Below, piece after piece: positions 55,401 through 64,000 of a DNA stretch of 64,000 nt (positions within the stretch are counted from its first letter, which is position 1; every line of letters starts with the position of its first letter). The notes below the pieces were generated by a model. That model did not search any database. It was not told the origin of the DNA and saw nothing but the letters and a program-made list of their open reading frames with translations. The DNA is from Thereva unica (lineage: Eukaryota > Arthropoda > Insecta > Diptera > Therevidae). The stretch covers positions 21,527,676 to 21,591,675 of the forward strand of contig OX465286.1 of NCBI GenBank assembly GCA_949987705.1, read 5' to 3'. The position numbers and the translations under genes are program-made.

Positions 55401-56400
55401 CTTTAAGCCACCGTAGGAATGTAGCTGCGCTCAGCAAGTTTTACCGCTATTTTCATAGCGACGGCTCCACTGAAATCAAAAACCTCCTGCCTACACGGCA
55501 ATTTTTTCCCGCAACACAAGACTAGCCAACTCGGTTCACCCCTTCACCCTTCAGCCCTCCCCTTCACGCACATTACGTTTTAGCAGTTCGTTTATAAATA
55601 GAACAACTCAATTGTGGAACTCTCTTCCGCAGTCGGTGTTTCCGAGCTCATATAACATCTCAGAGTTCAAACGCAAGGTTCATCGACATCTACTCATGCA
55701 CCCTTCAGACCCCTAACCTATCCTATTTCATCTTTCCTTCAGATCAAGCTTACTACTATACATTGCACCATGACTTGTAAGACATGACGGACTAGTAGTA
55801 CAAAGGGTGACTCCTAAGCTTCATCTTGCCACAAAAAAAAGGGCAAGAGAATTTAACAACAAGCCGAGATGTTGTTTTGCTTTCGGGTTTACCACTAGTG
55901 CTATCCATACCAACAAAAAACGCACTCGAATATACTGATAATTCATGCCCAATCTTCGATGCTAAATTAGACAGCAATTCCTGCGATTTTACTGTCGATA
56001 TTCGAGGAATACCAGACACAGTTATGTCGCTAAGCCGTTAAGGTTTGCCTCCAGTGCTTCAAGACGCTCCGTCAACATTTTATCAAAGTGGCTGAGTAAC
56101 CGCTTCTCCAGCTGTTCAAATTGTCATAAGTTGAGACACCACGATTTACAGCAGTCGATGAAGTGCCCTTCGACGACTTCGGCTGAGCTGCACGTCCTCG
56201 AGTTAAAGCAGGAGACTGATTGCGGGATAAACCGTCATGAGCAGGCTGCACTTGCTGTTGCTTATCTTCCTGAAGCTTATGAGCAATGAGTTGGTTTTGT
56301 TTTGTGGATTTTTCCATAATTTTAATAATCACTGGGATATTAATTTCAAGACAAGAATTGCAAGCACAGAGCGCGAATGATAATATAAATATAAATACTC
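52484..56400 (-). mobile_element. CR1-like LINE (ORF1 and start of ORF2), split by J1
   Basis: On the minus strand the order is: ORF1 start (MEKSTKQNQLIAHKLQ near 56310) with LTERLEALEANL and TVSGIPRISTVKSQELLSNL and LVVKFS (56335-55841); the J1 insertion; the ORF1 end (MIYGVSSRRGIVYIQKIKDG and LKVTSVHALDYVL, 53239-53110); a T-rich spacer (about 53090-52880); and the ORF2 endonuclease start (LNICVLNARSLNNKMDELR, FLVSETWLKPE, RNDRIGRTGGGVAIYVTS, FEFIAVER, 52876-52484). The layout equals that of the LINE at 15740-20152. About 50 residues of ORF1 seem missing at the J1 junction. It ends at the foldback element. Confidence 0.7.
53240..55840 (+). mobile_element. J1 Jockey-like LINE, longest copy
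   Basis: Starting inside the endonuclease (ISGFLSSHPECEIIVAGDFN, LLDLFLTSHP, GNSDHKLVSA), an open frame of 634 codons (53369-55273) continues through the linker and RT: KSTGPDNIPPMVLKKC, YRPIAITSVLSKVMETII, RQYGFRPKRSTGDLL, LDISKAYDRVWHPALL, AGVPQGAILSPTLFLIFINDL and HSFVDDSTLRYS (core FVDD). A single stop at 55271 is followed in the same frame by RPRLEYNSYIWAGAP and PLSHRRNVAALSKFYR; a shift near 55510 precedes RTTQLWNSLPQSVFP. The 3' UTR ends in poly-A (55833-55840). It split a CR1-like ORF1. The 5' part is truncated. Confidence 0.85.
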
Positions 56401-57049
56401 GTATTTGGTAAATTAGGAGCTAGGAAACTAGATTAAATTGCGGAACTAGCGAGCAAAGTCTAGTAATAACAAGTCTTTCATCTTCATACAAAAATTTCCA
56501 ACCGTTGATTGTGTGCGTGCATATATGAACATCACTGCTGGGCAAAACTCAACTCATACTTCGTGAACTCGGCCAGACAAAGCCAGATTCTCTCTTTACG
56601 ATAAAGTATGCAGAACAGAAAAGGAAAGAAAATTGAATCAGCTGTTTTCTTTCATAAATCAAAACAAACGAGCAAATATGCACCAATACATCCCCATATA
56701 AACTCATAAAATTTTCCGACTTATGGTTGTATTCCAGCGCGTATAAAAATGTTGCATTCTCTCTCTGATAGCCTGACATCGTCATTTGAAAAACTTGTGC
56801 ATGCAGCTGTTCGCCTTTCACTCATTAACCATATGAAGATGAAAGACTTGTTAATTTCTAGACTTTGCTAGCGAGGCGGATAGACGTATTAGTCAGACAT
56901 TTGAGATGAGACTCTGACTTATTAAGTATTTTTTTATTATATCCTCCTATACTGCCGATGTATTAATAAATGTACTAGTTATAAGATTCTATCTTGTGTA
57001 CAGGGTGTGTCAATAAATAATAATAATATTAAATCCGTCGAAATCAGTG
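56401..57049. other. Stretch with no recognised feature
   Basis: No supported gene. The minus frame 56549-56821 has no motif. A TACAGGGTGTGTCAATAAAT segment at about 57000 resembles the ACAGGGTG motifs at 36567 and 48954. Confidence 0.35.
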
Positions 57050-57290
57050 TATCAGTGCATTTTTATCTCTCTAACTTTGCTACTGTTGGTCCTGAAATTG
57101 CTGTTACCGTGTTAAACTCGGTTCCTCTTGTTTACTTTAATAAAGCAAGAAATCTTGGGTTGGTACCGATTGGCAGCATGACCCGCTGTGATCACATTAA
57201 TTTCATTGTTAGTAAAACCTACGGACTCCTACGGACTTCGTTATTTAGGCTTGCTGCTGTTCGTAAGAATTTGCTTAAAACCTAAAGGCT
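57050..57290 (+). pseudogene. CR1/L2-like LINE RT C-terminal fragment
   Basis: The frame reads LNSVPLVYFNKARNLGLV, MTRCDHINFIVSKTYGLLRTSLFRLAA, matching the N-L-G-x-x-x-D-x-x-x-x-W-x-x-H-I block after the RT palm of CR1/L2/Jockey LINEs. Short and flanked by other debris. Confidence 0.5.
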
Positions 57291-57339
57291 CAGTTACATA
57301 GCAGCCTTGCGTTGCGTTGGTTAGATGCTGTCAAAATTA

Positions 57340-57490
57340 AGACTTTGAAATGAAAAGGGGCTTGCTAGATCATATTAACACCTTTAGAATCATAATGGAG
57401 CAGTCTACCGAATTACGACCCCCCTTTTATCTTGCTTTCGTAGACTACGCGTTCGACTCGGTTCGTAGGATCTTTATATTAGGCCCATAT
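57340..57490 (+). pseudogene. RTE-like LINE RT motif A fragment
   Basis: The frame reads RGLLDHINTFRIIMEQSTELRPPFYLAFVDYAFDSVRR, which matches D-H-I-N-T-L-R-I-I-x-E-Q-(4-6)-L-x-F-V-D-(F/Y)-x-x-A-F-D-S in RTE-like LINEs, with one or two residues lost around motif A. It lies on the plus strand, opposite to the RTE-like copy that begins at 57595. Confidence 0.55.
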
Positions 57491-57971
57491 CGTACCAACC
57501 GTTGCTCGCGTCATTGGAAACTCGCTCGATTGGAAAAATACCACCAGCTCTGCTCGCATCATTGGAAAAATACCGGCAGAAATGCTCGAGCTTCTTCTTC
57601 TTCTTTAACGGCTCTATAGTACAACCGGGATCCGGTCCTGGCCTCGCGCAACTGTTCTCTCCACCGGTTCCGATCAATGTCATCCAGTTTGGCATCCCTA
57701 AACTCTGAGCGTCCTGGTCCACGCCATCCTTCCAGCAAAGGTTGGGCCTCCCTCGCTGTCGCTCCCCATAGGTCTTACCACAGAGAACTTTCTGAGCAGA
57801 CTCATCTTCACTCATACGAGCTAGATGCCCTGCGCACCGGAGCTTTATTTTTTTCACAACATCTATGTCGCGATAGCGCTCGTAGATCTCGTCATTGTAG
57901 AGTCTCCGGAATCGTCCTTCTTCACATACGGGGCTAACAATCCTCCGAAGTATTTTCCTCTCAAATACGCC

Positions 57972-58242
57972 TGTGGCGACGAGAGTCGATGCTCAGTTCG
58001 TATTGTAACAAAGCGATGCCGTAATAACGGCGCGGTGATCTGGCAGATCACAGTCAATTCTAAAATCAGAAAATCAGTCCGATCTCGACTCTCGTCGCCG
58101 CCAGTCCCCTGCCGCCTAGTAATTGAGTGCTTGCCGCCTAGTAAATAAGTGATTAACCATAAGTGAATTTATAGTTATGAAATAAAAGTTGTTTTATATG
58201 GTTAAACAGACTTGAGTTTATTTAGGGACCTTAAAGTCCTAA
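57972..58242 (+). repeat. 5' LTR of the CsRn1-type element
   Basis: A 271-bp LTR starts TGTGGCGACGAGAGTCGATG and ends AAAGTCCTAA (or one A later). Its last 202 bp recur at 61116-61317. The end is not the usual CA. Two similar GCCGCCTAGTAA units lie at 58110-58142. Confidence 0.8.
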
Positions 58243-58244
58243 AG

Positions 58245-58252
58245 TGGTGACC
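58245..58252 (+). promoter_or_regulatory. Primer-binding site matching tRNA-Trp 3' end
   Basis: TGGTGACC, two bases after the LTR, is complementary to the 3' end of insect tRNA-Trp (GGUCACCA), the primer used by CsRn1/Kabuki-type elements. Further match is weak (TATCGACGG against CCCGACG). Confidence 0.55.
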
Positions 58253-59993
58253 TATCGACGGCGAACTTTTTTTTTTCCCAGTTATTACCGTGGTCAGTCG
58301 AAACAATAGACTTGTAAACCACATGTTGAACAAAAAAGTTAAACTCAAACTGTGGAAAATAAGCGAAATCGGAATTCATCTTTTCATCATCTTCATACAA
58401 GTGCAGTTTTTGGCGATTACAGCCAAGGGAAAAATAATTTTAAAGTTTTAAAGTGATCGCAGCAGCACGAGATTTTTTTCGGAGAAAATAGAAGCAACCA
58501 TACAACGTGATTTCATCGACCGTTAGCCGGCATTCTGCAAAAGCGGTACAGGAAATACGGTGCTAATTTGAATGTAGCAAAACCACCTGGAGAACAGCAT
58601 AACAAAGGAGAATCCACCACCAGCACACCAGCCGTTAAGCAATAAATTAAAGGAAGGAAAAATTGTAACGAAGACTGCACGTGACGTACGGAACAACTAG
58701 GAACCAAATTAAATTAAGTTAAGTTAAATTAGTTAGTAGAAATACGTAAATTACTTGGTAAATTTTGTTTCTTTTAGGTGAGGTGATTAGTATAGGCAAA
58801 GATTGTTAAAAGAAATAAGTAGCGGTAAAGAACAAATGTAACGAGCACGCTGGGACAACGCAGCTGTAAATACAAGAACGGTACTAGTAACCGTAAGTAC
58901 TATAGAATATAAGGTTTTTGAAACGTGTACTTGAAATAGCGGATATTAAGAGCGGTAAAATATAAGTGAAATTGAAAGAAAGAAATTGAATTGAAAGTGA
59001 AAGAATTCGCGTATGTTGAAATATATTTGGAATGTTTTAGCAAAGTTAGTTCTCTGGGTAATTGCAGTGTTTTTTCAAAACTATATTTCGTTATACCTCA
59101 TTAGACCTTCCTATTTCTCGTTTATCGGAAGTCCGTTATTAAAATTCTTATCTGTCTTTAACCGCCGATTACAAATTATAGCAATATTAATAAGAGTGAA
59201 TCTAAATACATGCATAAAGGAAATGGTGATGCATAAAGGAAATGGTGATAAATTATTGTGAAGCTATAATAAAAGGAACTTTGGATGCGGAAAATATATG
59301 AAAATGGCCAAATATAGGCAAATATATAGTACGGTCTGACAAGTTGGGATACTTCTTGAGTAGTCATCGTCTTGAAACAGGCAAACAAAAGTAGGATAAG
59401 TAGGATACATTCCATAGTGTTAGTAGAGAACTGGAAAGGAAATATTTTTTTTAATTTACAAGAAATTGAAAAATAAGGAAGTATGAAATAATTTTACAGG
59501 AGTAGGAAATAGGCATAGAGAATTTGAATTTCGCGTTAAAAAAGCATTAGGTTAAGAATAGAATTAAGGCATGATTTAAACTAGGAGTGGATAGAGAAAT
59601 ATAAAGGCGGTTTCTAAGCTAGAAAAGGAAAACATATATCGAAGAATAGAGGGTAAAATCCCTTATTATATAAAAAATTTATATCTTTTTGGTCGTCGAA
59701 ACCTCTTCGAGCTGTGCTAAGCAGCCATTCCTTTCTTTTATTCTGTCCCATATATATATTTTTTCCTATTTTGTTTTCGTTGGGCCTCTTGTTGTGCCTA
59801 ACTTAGAAGAAACGTGGCTACCAAAAGGCGGTAACGAAGTCAGAACGACGAAGTCGCGAGTCGGAAGTAAGGCACAAAGGTCCTAAAGTAGAATAGCAAG
59901 TATTCCTACCAGTTCATGTTTTTACGCGTTTCCCCGAGAGCCCCAAGGTATAAAACCGGAAATTTAAGAATCATAGAAGCACAAATACTCAAC
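58253..59993 (+). other. Long leader of the CsRn1-type element
   Basis: About 1.7 kb between primer-binding site and gag hold no frame with a recognisable domain. It is A-rich on the plus strand. A leader this long is unusual for the group and could contain a degenerate insertion; no termini were found. The 8-codon repeat at 59213-59245 (ATAAAGGAAATGGTGATGC) is a local duplication. Confidence 0.4.
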
Positions 59994-60806
59994 ATGGTGG
60001 ATAGTGAGAACGCGGGTGCTAGCAAGTGTGACCACACACGTAACGAAGAAGTGTCGAGAATCTCGATGAAGACTCCACCATTCTGGGAGGAATCGCCAGA
60101 AATTTGGTTTGCGCAAATGGAAGCGCAGTTTAACACATGCGGTATAACAACGGACGTAGCCAAATTTAATCATGTAGTCGGCGCAATCGACGGGAGAGTC
60201 CTTCAGCAAGTGCGTGGTGCGGTGTTGTACCCACCAGAGAACGACAAGTACAACAACTTAAAAAAATGTCTGTTAAAAAGGTACTCGGATTCCGACGAGG
60301 CGAAAATATCGAAGTTACTGAACGACGTGGCCTTGGGCGATAAGCGCCCTTCACAATTGCTGAACGAGATGCGACACCTCGGAGGCCAGAGCACTACGGA
60401 TGCCTTATTACGCTCGTTGTGGCTAAATAGACTGCCTGTGCAAGTTCGCGCAATATTATCGGCTAGTAAAGACGACCTCGAATCATTGTCCTCTATGGCC
60501 GATAAGATCTTAGAGGTCAGTGATTTCAATAGTATAGCAGGGGTAAGCAACAAATCACCCAGGCAAACTTCACCGACCACAACGTTGGAGGCAAAGGTTG
60601 ACGAGCTAACGAGAGCAATTGCATCGTTGCAGGTTAGGCAACCCAGATTCGCCCACCGAGGACCACGATCAAGGTCGCGCAGTAGAGGTCGCCCACAAGG
60701 CTGGGTATGCTATTACCACCGGAAGTTTGGTGCAAAAGCCACCAAGTGCAGGAAACCTTGCGGGTATGAGAAGCCAGCACCGGCGGGAAACTCGCGAAAC
60801 ACCTAA
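59994..60806 (+). CDS. Gag of CsRn1-type Ty3/Gypsy element, 270 aa
   Basis: Starting from MVDSENAGAS (59994; the frame is open from 59916) the protein reads TPPFWEESPEIWFAQMEAQF, TDVAKFNHVVGAIDGRVLQQV, LKKCLLKRYSDSDEAKISKLL and ALLRSLWLNRLPVQVRAIL, typical of arthropod CsRn1/Kabuki Gag capsids. At the end C-x2-H-x9-C-x3-C (C239, H242, C252, C256) is the CHCC zinc motif of this clade, preceded by an Arg/Ser-rich stretch (about 215-235). The frame is intact. Protease follows in the -1 frame. Confidence 0.85.
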   Translation: MVDSENAGASKCDHTRNEEVSRISMKTPPFWEESPEIWFAQMEAQFNTCGITTDVAKFNHVVGAIDGRVLQQVRGAVLYPPENDKYNNLKKCLLKRYSDSDEAKISKLLNDVALGDKRPSQLLNEMRHLGGQSTTDALLRSLWLNRLPVQVRAILSASKDDLESLSSMADKILEVSDFNSIAGVSNKSPRQTSPTTTLEAKVDELTRAIASLQVRQPRFAHRGPRSRSRSRGRPQGWVCYYHRKFGAKATKCRKPCGYEKPAPAGNSRNT

Positions 60807-61138
60807 TAAGGGAGGCGACATTAGGTGGGGCGAAGTGTAAACGCCTCTTTATCCGAGATGAGCTCATCGGGACTAAGTTTCTAATAGACTCGGGAGCGGA
60901 CGTCTCGATAATTACACCTAACACCAAGGATATGAAGAACACGACATCAGGGTATCAGCTATACGCGGCGAACGGAACACCAATCCCTACGTATGGGATT
61001 AAGTGCGTCACCCTGAGTTTAGGGTTTCGCCGGCGCTTTACATGGACTTTCATCATCGCACAGACGACCAGTGCCATAATTGGAGCCGATTTCTTGGATT
61101 ATTATGGATTATGGATGGCAGATCACAGTCAATTCTAA
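60797..61138 (+). pseudogene. Truncated pol: aspartic protease part
   Basis: In the -1 frame relative to gag the sequence reads KHLIREATLGG, then LFIRDELIGTKFLIDSGADVSIITP (catalytic D-S-G), QLYAANGTPIPTYG and IIGADFLDYYGL, the retropepsin fold. The G-A-D-F-L block marks its end, where RT should follow; instead the frame passes into LTR sequence (from 61116) and stops at 61138. The overlap with the end of gag suggests -1 frameshift expression. Confidence 0.8.
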
Positions 61139-61317
61139 AATCAGAAAATCAGTCCGATCTCGACTCTCGTCGCCGCCAGTCCCCTGCCGCCTAGTAATTG
61201 AGTGCTTGCCGCCTAGTAAATAAGTGATTAACCATAAGTGAATTTATAGTTATGAAATAAAAGTTGTTTTATATGGTTAAACAGACTTGAGTTTATTTAG
61301 GGACCTTAAAGTCCTAA
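61116..61317 (+). repeat. 3' LTR of the CsRn1-type element, 5'-truncated
   Basis: 202 bp identical to 58041-58242. The deletion that removed pol also removed the first 69 bp of this LTR. Followed by the ACGCC duplication (61318-61322) and the resumption of the RTE-like LINE. Confidence 0.85.
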
Positions 61318-62913
61318 ACGCCCAAGAGGTTTGAGTGCTTTGAGTGCATATGTGAGAACGGGTAAGACCATCGTCTTATATAGTAAAAGTTTAGACGTTA
61401 TGGTTAGATATTTGGATTTGAAGAGCCTTGACAGACTATAAAAGACTTTGTTGGCTTTTAGCAGTCGTGCGCGTATTTCTGGTTCCATGCTATTATCGGC
61501 TGCTACTATTGACCCAAGGTAGGTAAATGATTTTACCACGTCAAACTCGTGTTCCGCTACCTTGATTGTGGGACCAATGTTAGGTGTACTTCCAGACGAG
61601 GCCACCATGTACTTTGTTTTGCTTTCGTTAATGTGCAGTCCCAGATTTCCTGCCGCTTGCTCAATCTGAGTGAAAGCTTCTTGTACAGCTGATGTTGTTC
61701 TTCCAATGATGTCAATGTCGTCTGCGTAAGCCAGTAATTGGGTGGACTTGTGGAGGATTGTACCCCTTGATGTCACGCCCGAATCTCGGATCACTTTCTC
61801 CAACGCCAGGTTGAAAAGGAGGCAGGCCAGACCGTGCCCTTGTCGGAGTCCATTATAGATGTTGATTAGTCTGGACAGTGTTCCGGATACCTTTACTTGG
61901 CTTGACACATTGATCATGGTCAACCTACATAGTCTTGTCAGTTTGTTGGGGATGCCGAATTCTCTCATGGCTTTGTAGAGTTCTACCCTGGCTATGCTAT
62001 CATAGGCGGCTTTAAAGTCTATGAAGAGGTGTTGAATTGAGTTTTGAAACTCTAGACATTTTTCCATAGCCTGCCTCAAGGTGAAAATCTGATCAGTCGT
62101 TGATTTGCCTGGGCTGAATCCACACTGGTAATGGCCTATGATGTTTCTGGCATTTGGGGCCACCCTGTTTTGTAGGATAGCGGAGAATATCTTATACACG
62201 GTACTATACCGCGATAATTAGTGCACGCTGTGATATCTCCTTTTTGTGTACCGGGCAGAGGATGCCTTTTCTCCAGTCTTCTGGCATCACTTCCTGCTCC
62301 CATACTTGCACAATTAATTCATGAATCGCTTGGTGTAATGTAGGCCCTCCATATTTAACCAGCTCCCCTGCGATGCCGTCTGCACCCGAGGCCTTGTTGT
62401 TTTTGAGCCAGCTGATGGCTCTGCTAACTTCTTCTATGCTTGGTGGCGGCAGCATAGCATTGTCATCAGGTATTGGTGGAGCCTCCGAGTCCTCAGTTAG
62501 CTCGCCATTTAGAAATTCATGAAAATGCTCTTCCCATCGCTCCAAGATGCCTTTAGGATCGGTGATCAGATTCCCTTCTTTGTCCTTGCAGTATGTGCAA
62601 CGTGGTGTGAATTGCGTCATACTGCGGACTCTTTGGTAGAACTCCCGCGCCTGGTGCGGCCGTCGTTCTCTGTACTGTTCTAGCTCACAAACGAGATTTT
62701 TTCCCAGGCTTCCTTTTTTCGTCTGTGAATTCTCTTTTCTTCTTTTCTGAGCTCTTTATAGTTCTCTTCGCGTGCCTGTGTTCTCTGAGACTGCTGCATG
62801 GCTCGGTACGCAGCATTCTTACGTTCAGTTGCCAGCTCGAAATACTCGAGCGCTTGATAGAAAATTTGAACTTCAAAATGGACTATGTTAGCCCCATTCG
62901 CACCAGCAATTGA

Positions 62914-62966
62914 AGTAATATATATACATGTAATATATATATACATGTAATGTATACATATAGAAT
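62914..62966. repeat. ATATATACATGTA microsatellite
   Basis: AT-rich units of the form ATATATATACATGTA are repeated about three times. It marks the 5' edge of the RTE-like copy. Confidence 0.7.
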
Positions 62967-63164
62967 TCTTCTTTAGTATGATAATAAAGATTTTTTCTTT
63001 GTAAAAAAAGTACCTCTAAATGAATTAAATGAGTGAATATTTACAACTTGAAATAAATGGTTCCATTTTTTTTTTAATTTTATAATTCAATAATATCATA
63101 AAGGTTAATTTCTTATGTATAAATTTAAAACCGTTTTTTTTTACCGAACACCCAGTTTTCGAAT

Positions 63165-63211
63165 TTCTTAATTTTCTTTGAAAACCCGGTTTTTAAAAAC
63201 CGACAAACCCT
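63165..63211. repeat. Possible DNA-transposon terminus (CTAGGGTTTGTCGG)
   Basis: The minus strand begins CTAGGGTTTGTCGGTTTTTA and then repeats AACCGGGTTTTC-like blocks. CTAGGG ends followed by AAACCGG repeats occur in insect hAT MITEs. No partner terminus was found to the left. Confidence 0.3.
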
Positions 63212-63218
63212 AGTTGCA

Positions 63219-63413
63219 TGGAAATTAACCAAATTCATCACAGGGCGCCTACAAGTTCTCATTACCAGATGCCTACGTCGTGTTCTAAAAATCCGTTGGC
63301 AAGATAAAATTTCAAACGAATAACTATGACGCCGTGTCGGCTAAGAAAGGATAGATGACCAAATCAGGCGAAGGAAATGGAATTGGATTGGCCACACTTT
63401 GCGACGCGAAAAC
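63219..63413 (+). pseudogene. RTE-like LINE C-terminal fragment
   Basis: The plus strand reads WKLTKFITGRLQVLITRCLRRVLKIRWQD and IDDQIRRRKWNWIGHTLRREN, nearly the same as the minus-strand fragment at 5593-6062 (WKVTQFITGRLQVFVNRCLRRILKIRWQD). Two stop codons. It is joined abruptly to another LINE at 63414. Confidence 0.75.
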
Positions 63414-64000
63414 CCTTACACCATGCAATACGAGAACTCCCTTAGTTCTAATTCAGCCGTTTGTGACAAGTTTGCATCGTTCTTCCTCAAATCTTTCTCG
63501 TCCCCTGTATTCCAACCAGATGAAGACAATTTTCGACATATCAATGCAATCCAAACGGCTCAAAACTTATCCCTGTCTATTACCAGGGAAGATATCTCGA
63601 AACATATAAATGAACTTCCACAAGATTTTTCGTCCGACCCTGATGGAGTTCATCCAGCTGTTCTAAAATCCTGTACAGAGGCCCTACTGTCTCCTTTACT
63701 ATGTTTATTTCAAAAATCCCTAAATAAAGGGTGCTTCCCAACCTTATGGAAGAACCCTTTTATAATGCCTGTCCATAAAAAAAGGCTGTGAGAACGAAAT
63801 ATCAAATTATAGGCCAATTGCGAAGTTATCGTCTATACCAAAACTTGGCGTAGTCCGGCCTAATGGGTAATCCAGCACTGCTTGTAGTATGGTCCAGTCG
63901 TACCTAGCCGGCAGAACCTGCCAGGTTCTTTTCCGCGGAGTCAAATCTAAAAACATCGAAGCGTCCTCTGGTGTCCCGCAAGGCAGTCATCTTGGCCCTC
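63414..64000 (+). pseudogene. Jockey/CR1-superfamily LINE RT, runs off the window
   Basis: The frame reads VCDKFASFFLKSFSSP, ITREDISKHINELPQD, DPDGVHPAVLKSCTEALLSPLLCLFQKSLNKGCFPTLWKNPFIMPVHKK, then after a shift NYRPIAKL-like sequence. From about 63850 the frame gives VQSYLAGRTCQVLFRGVKSKN and SSGVPQGSHLGP at the very end. The RT middle (motif A) is missing between these two parts. The same family occurs at 27186-27735. Confidence 0.75.

Larger units (their letters stand above)
57972..61317 (+). mobile_element. CsRn1-type Ty3/Gypsy element, pol-deleted
   Basis: A 5' LTR (57972-58242), a TGGTGACC primer-binding site, a long leader, gag and the start of protease are followed directly by the last 202 bp of the 3' LTR. 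RT, RNase H, integrase and the first 69 bp of the 3' LTR are gone. The flanks carry ACGCC (57967-57971 and 61318-61322). The shared 202 bp of the two LTRs are identical by eye, so insertion or deletion is recent. It could only move with help from an intact relative, and the shortened 3' LTR raises doubt even about that. Confidence 0.85.
57595..62946 (-). mobile_element. RTE-like LINE, split by a CsRn1-type LTR element
   Basis: Right of the LTR element the minus strand holds TERKNAAYRAMQQSQRTQ (62850-62750), GILERWEEHFHEFLNGE, KASGADGIAGELVKYGG, YQCGFSPGKSTTDQIFTLRQ, FIDFKAAYDSIARVEL, GLRQGHGLACLLFNLALEKVIR and LLAYADDIDIIGR (62199-61318). Left of it the same frame continues with VFERKILRRI, YNDEIYERYRDID, RCAGHLARMSEDESAQ and RGRPNLCWKDGVDQD (57971-57600) to an AAG tail (about 57595-57606). 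The RQGD block reads RQGH. A deletion and shift near 62200 and another near 62680 break the frame; otherwise the copy is well preserved. Confidence 0.85.

Noticed and set aside
1..64000. CRISPR arrays, operons, toxin systems or other multi-gene defence or metabolic systems
   Set aside because: No regularly spaced repeats, no cooperating gene set, and the coding content is eukaryotic transposon protein. The window is transposon-rich animal DNA.

Overview
The window reads as one stretch of insect (probably dipteran) heterochromatin-like or intergenic DNA that consists almost entirely of transposable elements. The assignment rests on the mix of families: R1-clade, CR1/L2-like, RTE-like, LOA-like and Jockey-like LINEs, Ty3/Gypsy elements including a CsRn1-type element, a Copia remnant, a BEL/Pao scrap, a ZMYM1-type hAT and many MITEs. 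I found no convincing single-copy host gene, no rRNA and no CRISPR. The only tRNA-like sequence looks like the head of a SINE.

Layout. 1-7.7 kb: a dead Jockey-like LINE (called J1 here, minus strand) carries a CR1-like fragment and a 5'-truncated RTE-like insertion. An intact Ty3/Gypsy element (688-5588) with identical 151-bp LTRs sits exactly at the RTE junction. 7.7-15.7 kb: non-coding DNA with three MITEs (9778-10328, 12343-12944, 13984-14140), a second J1 fragment, and minus-strand RNase H and ORF1 debris. 15.7-20.15 kb: a nearly complete CR1/L2-like LINE on the plus strand with an open ORF1 and an ORF2 broken by a stop and frameshifts. 20.5-31 kb: a perfect-looking hairpin MITE, a SINE head, R1 remnants cut by MITEs, and a CCCGAGT-ended MITE complex. 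32-41.4 kb: L2-like, RTE-like, LOA-like, possible Helentron and BEL/Pao fragments. 41.8-44.5 kb: a MITE beside another MITE that was entered by a hAT with a perfect 8-bp target duplication. 47-48.8 kb: Copia pol remnant. 49-56.4 kb: a foldback element with arms of about 400 bp carrying an RTE-like and an L2-like insertion, abutting a minus-strand CR1-like LINE that was split by a long J1 copy. 57.6-62.9 kb: a minus-strand RTE-like LINE split by a recent CsRn1-type LTR element that keeps gag but has lost most of pol. 63.2-64 kb: two further LINE fragments, the last running off the end.

How the parts relate. Target duplications, interrupted reading frames and tail repeats allow a relative insertion order to be read at several sites. 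The youngest insertions are the two Gypsy elements (identical LTRs, clean duplications). The potentially active coding capacity I can see is the 1408-residue Gag-Pol at 1005-5231, the CsRn1-type gag at 59994-60806, the CR1-like ORF1 at 15874-16761, and the long open RT segment at 49186-50430. No cooperating host pathway or multi-gene system is visible. The interest lies in the nested architecture and in several MITE families and domain combinations that may not be catalogued.
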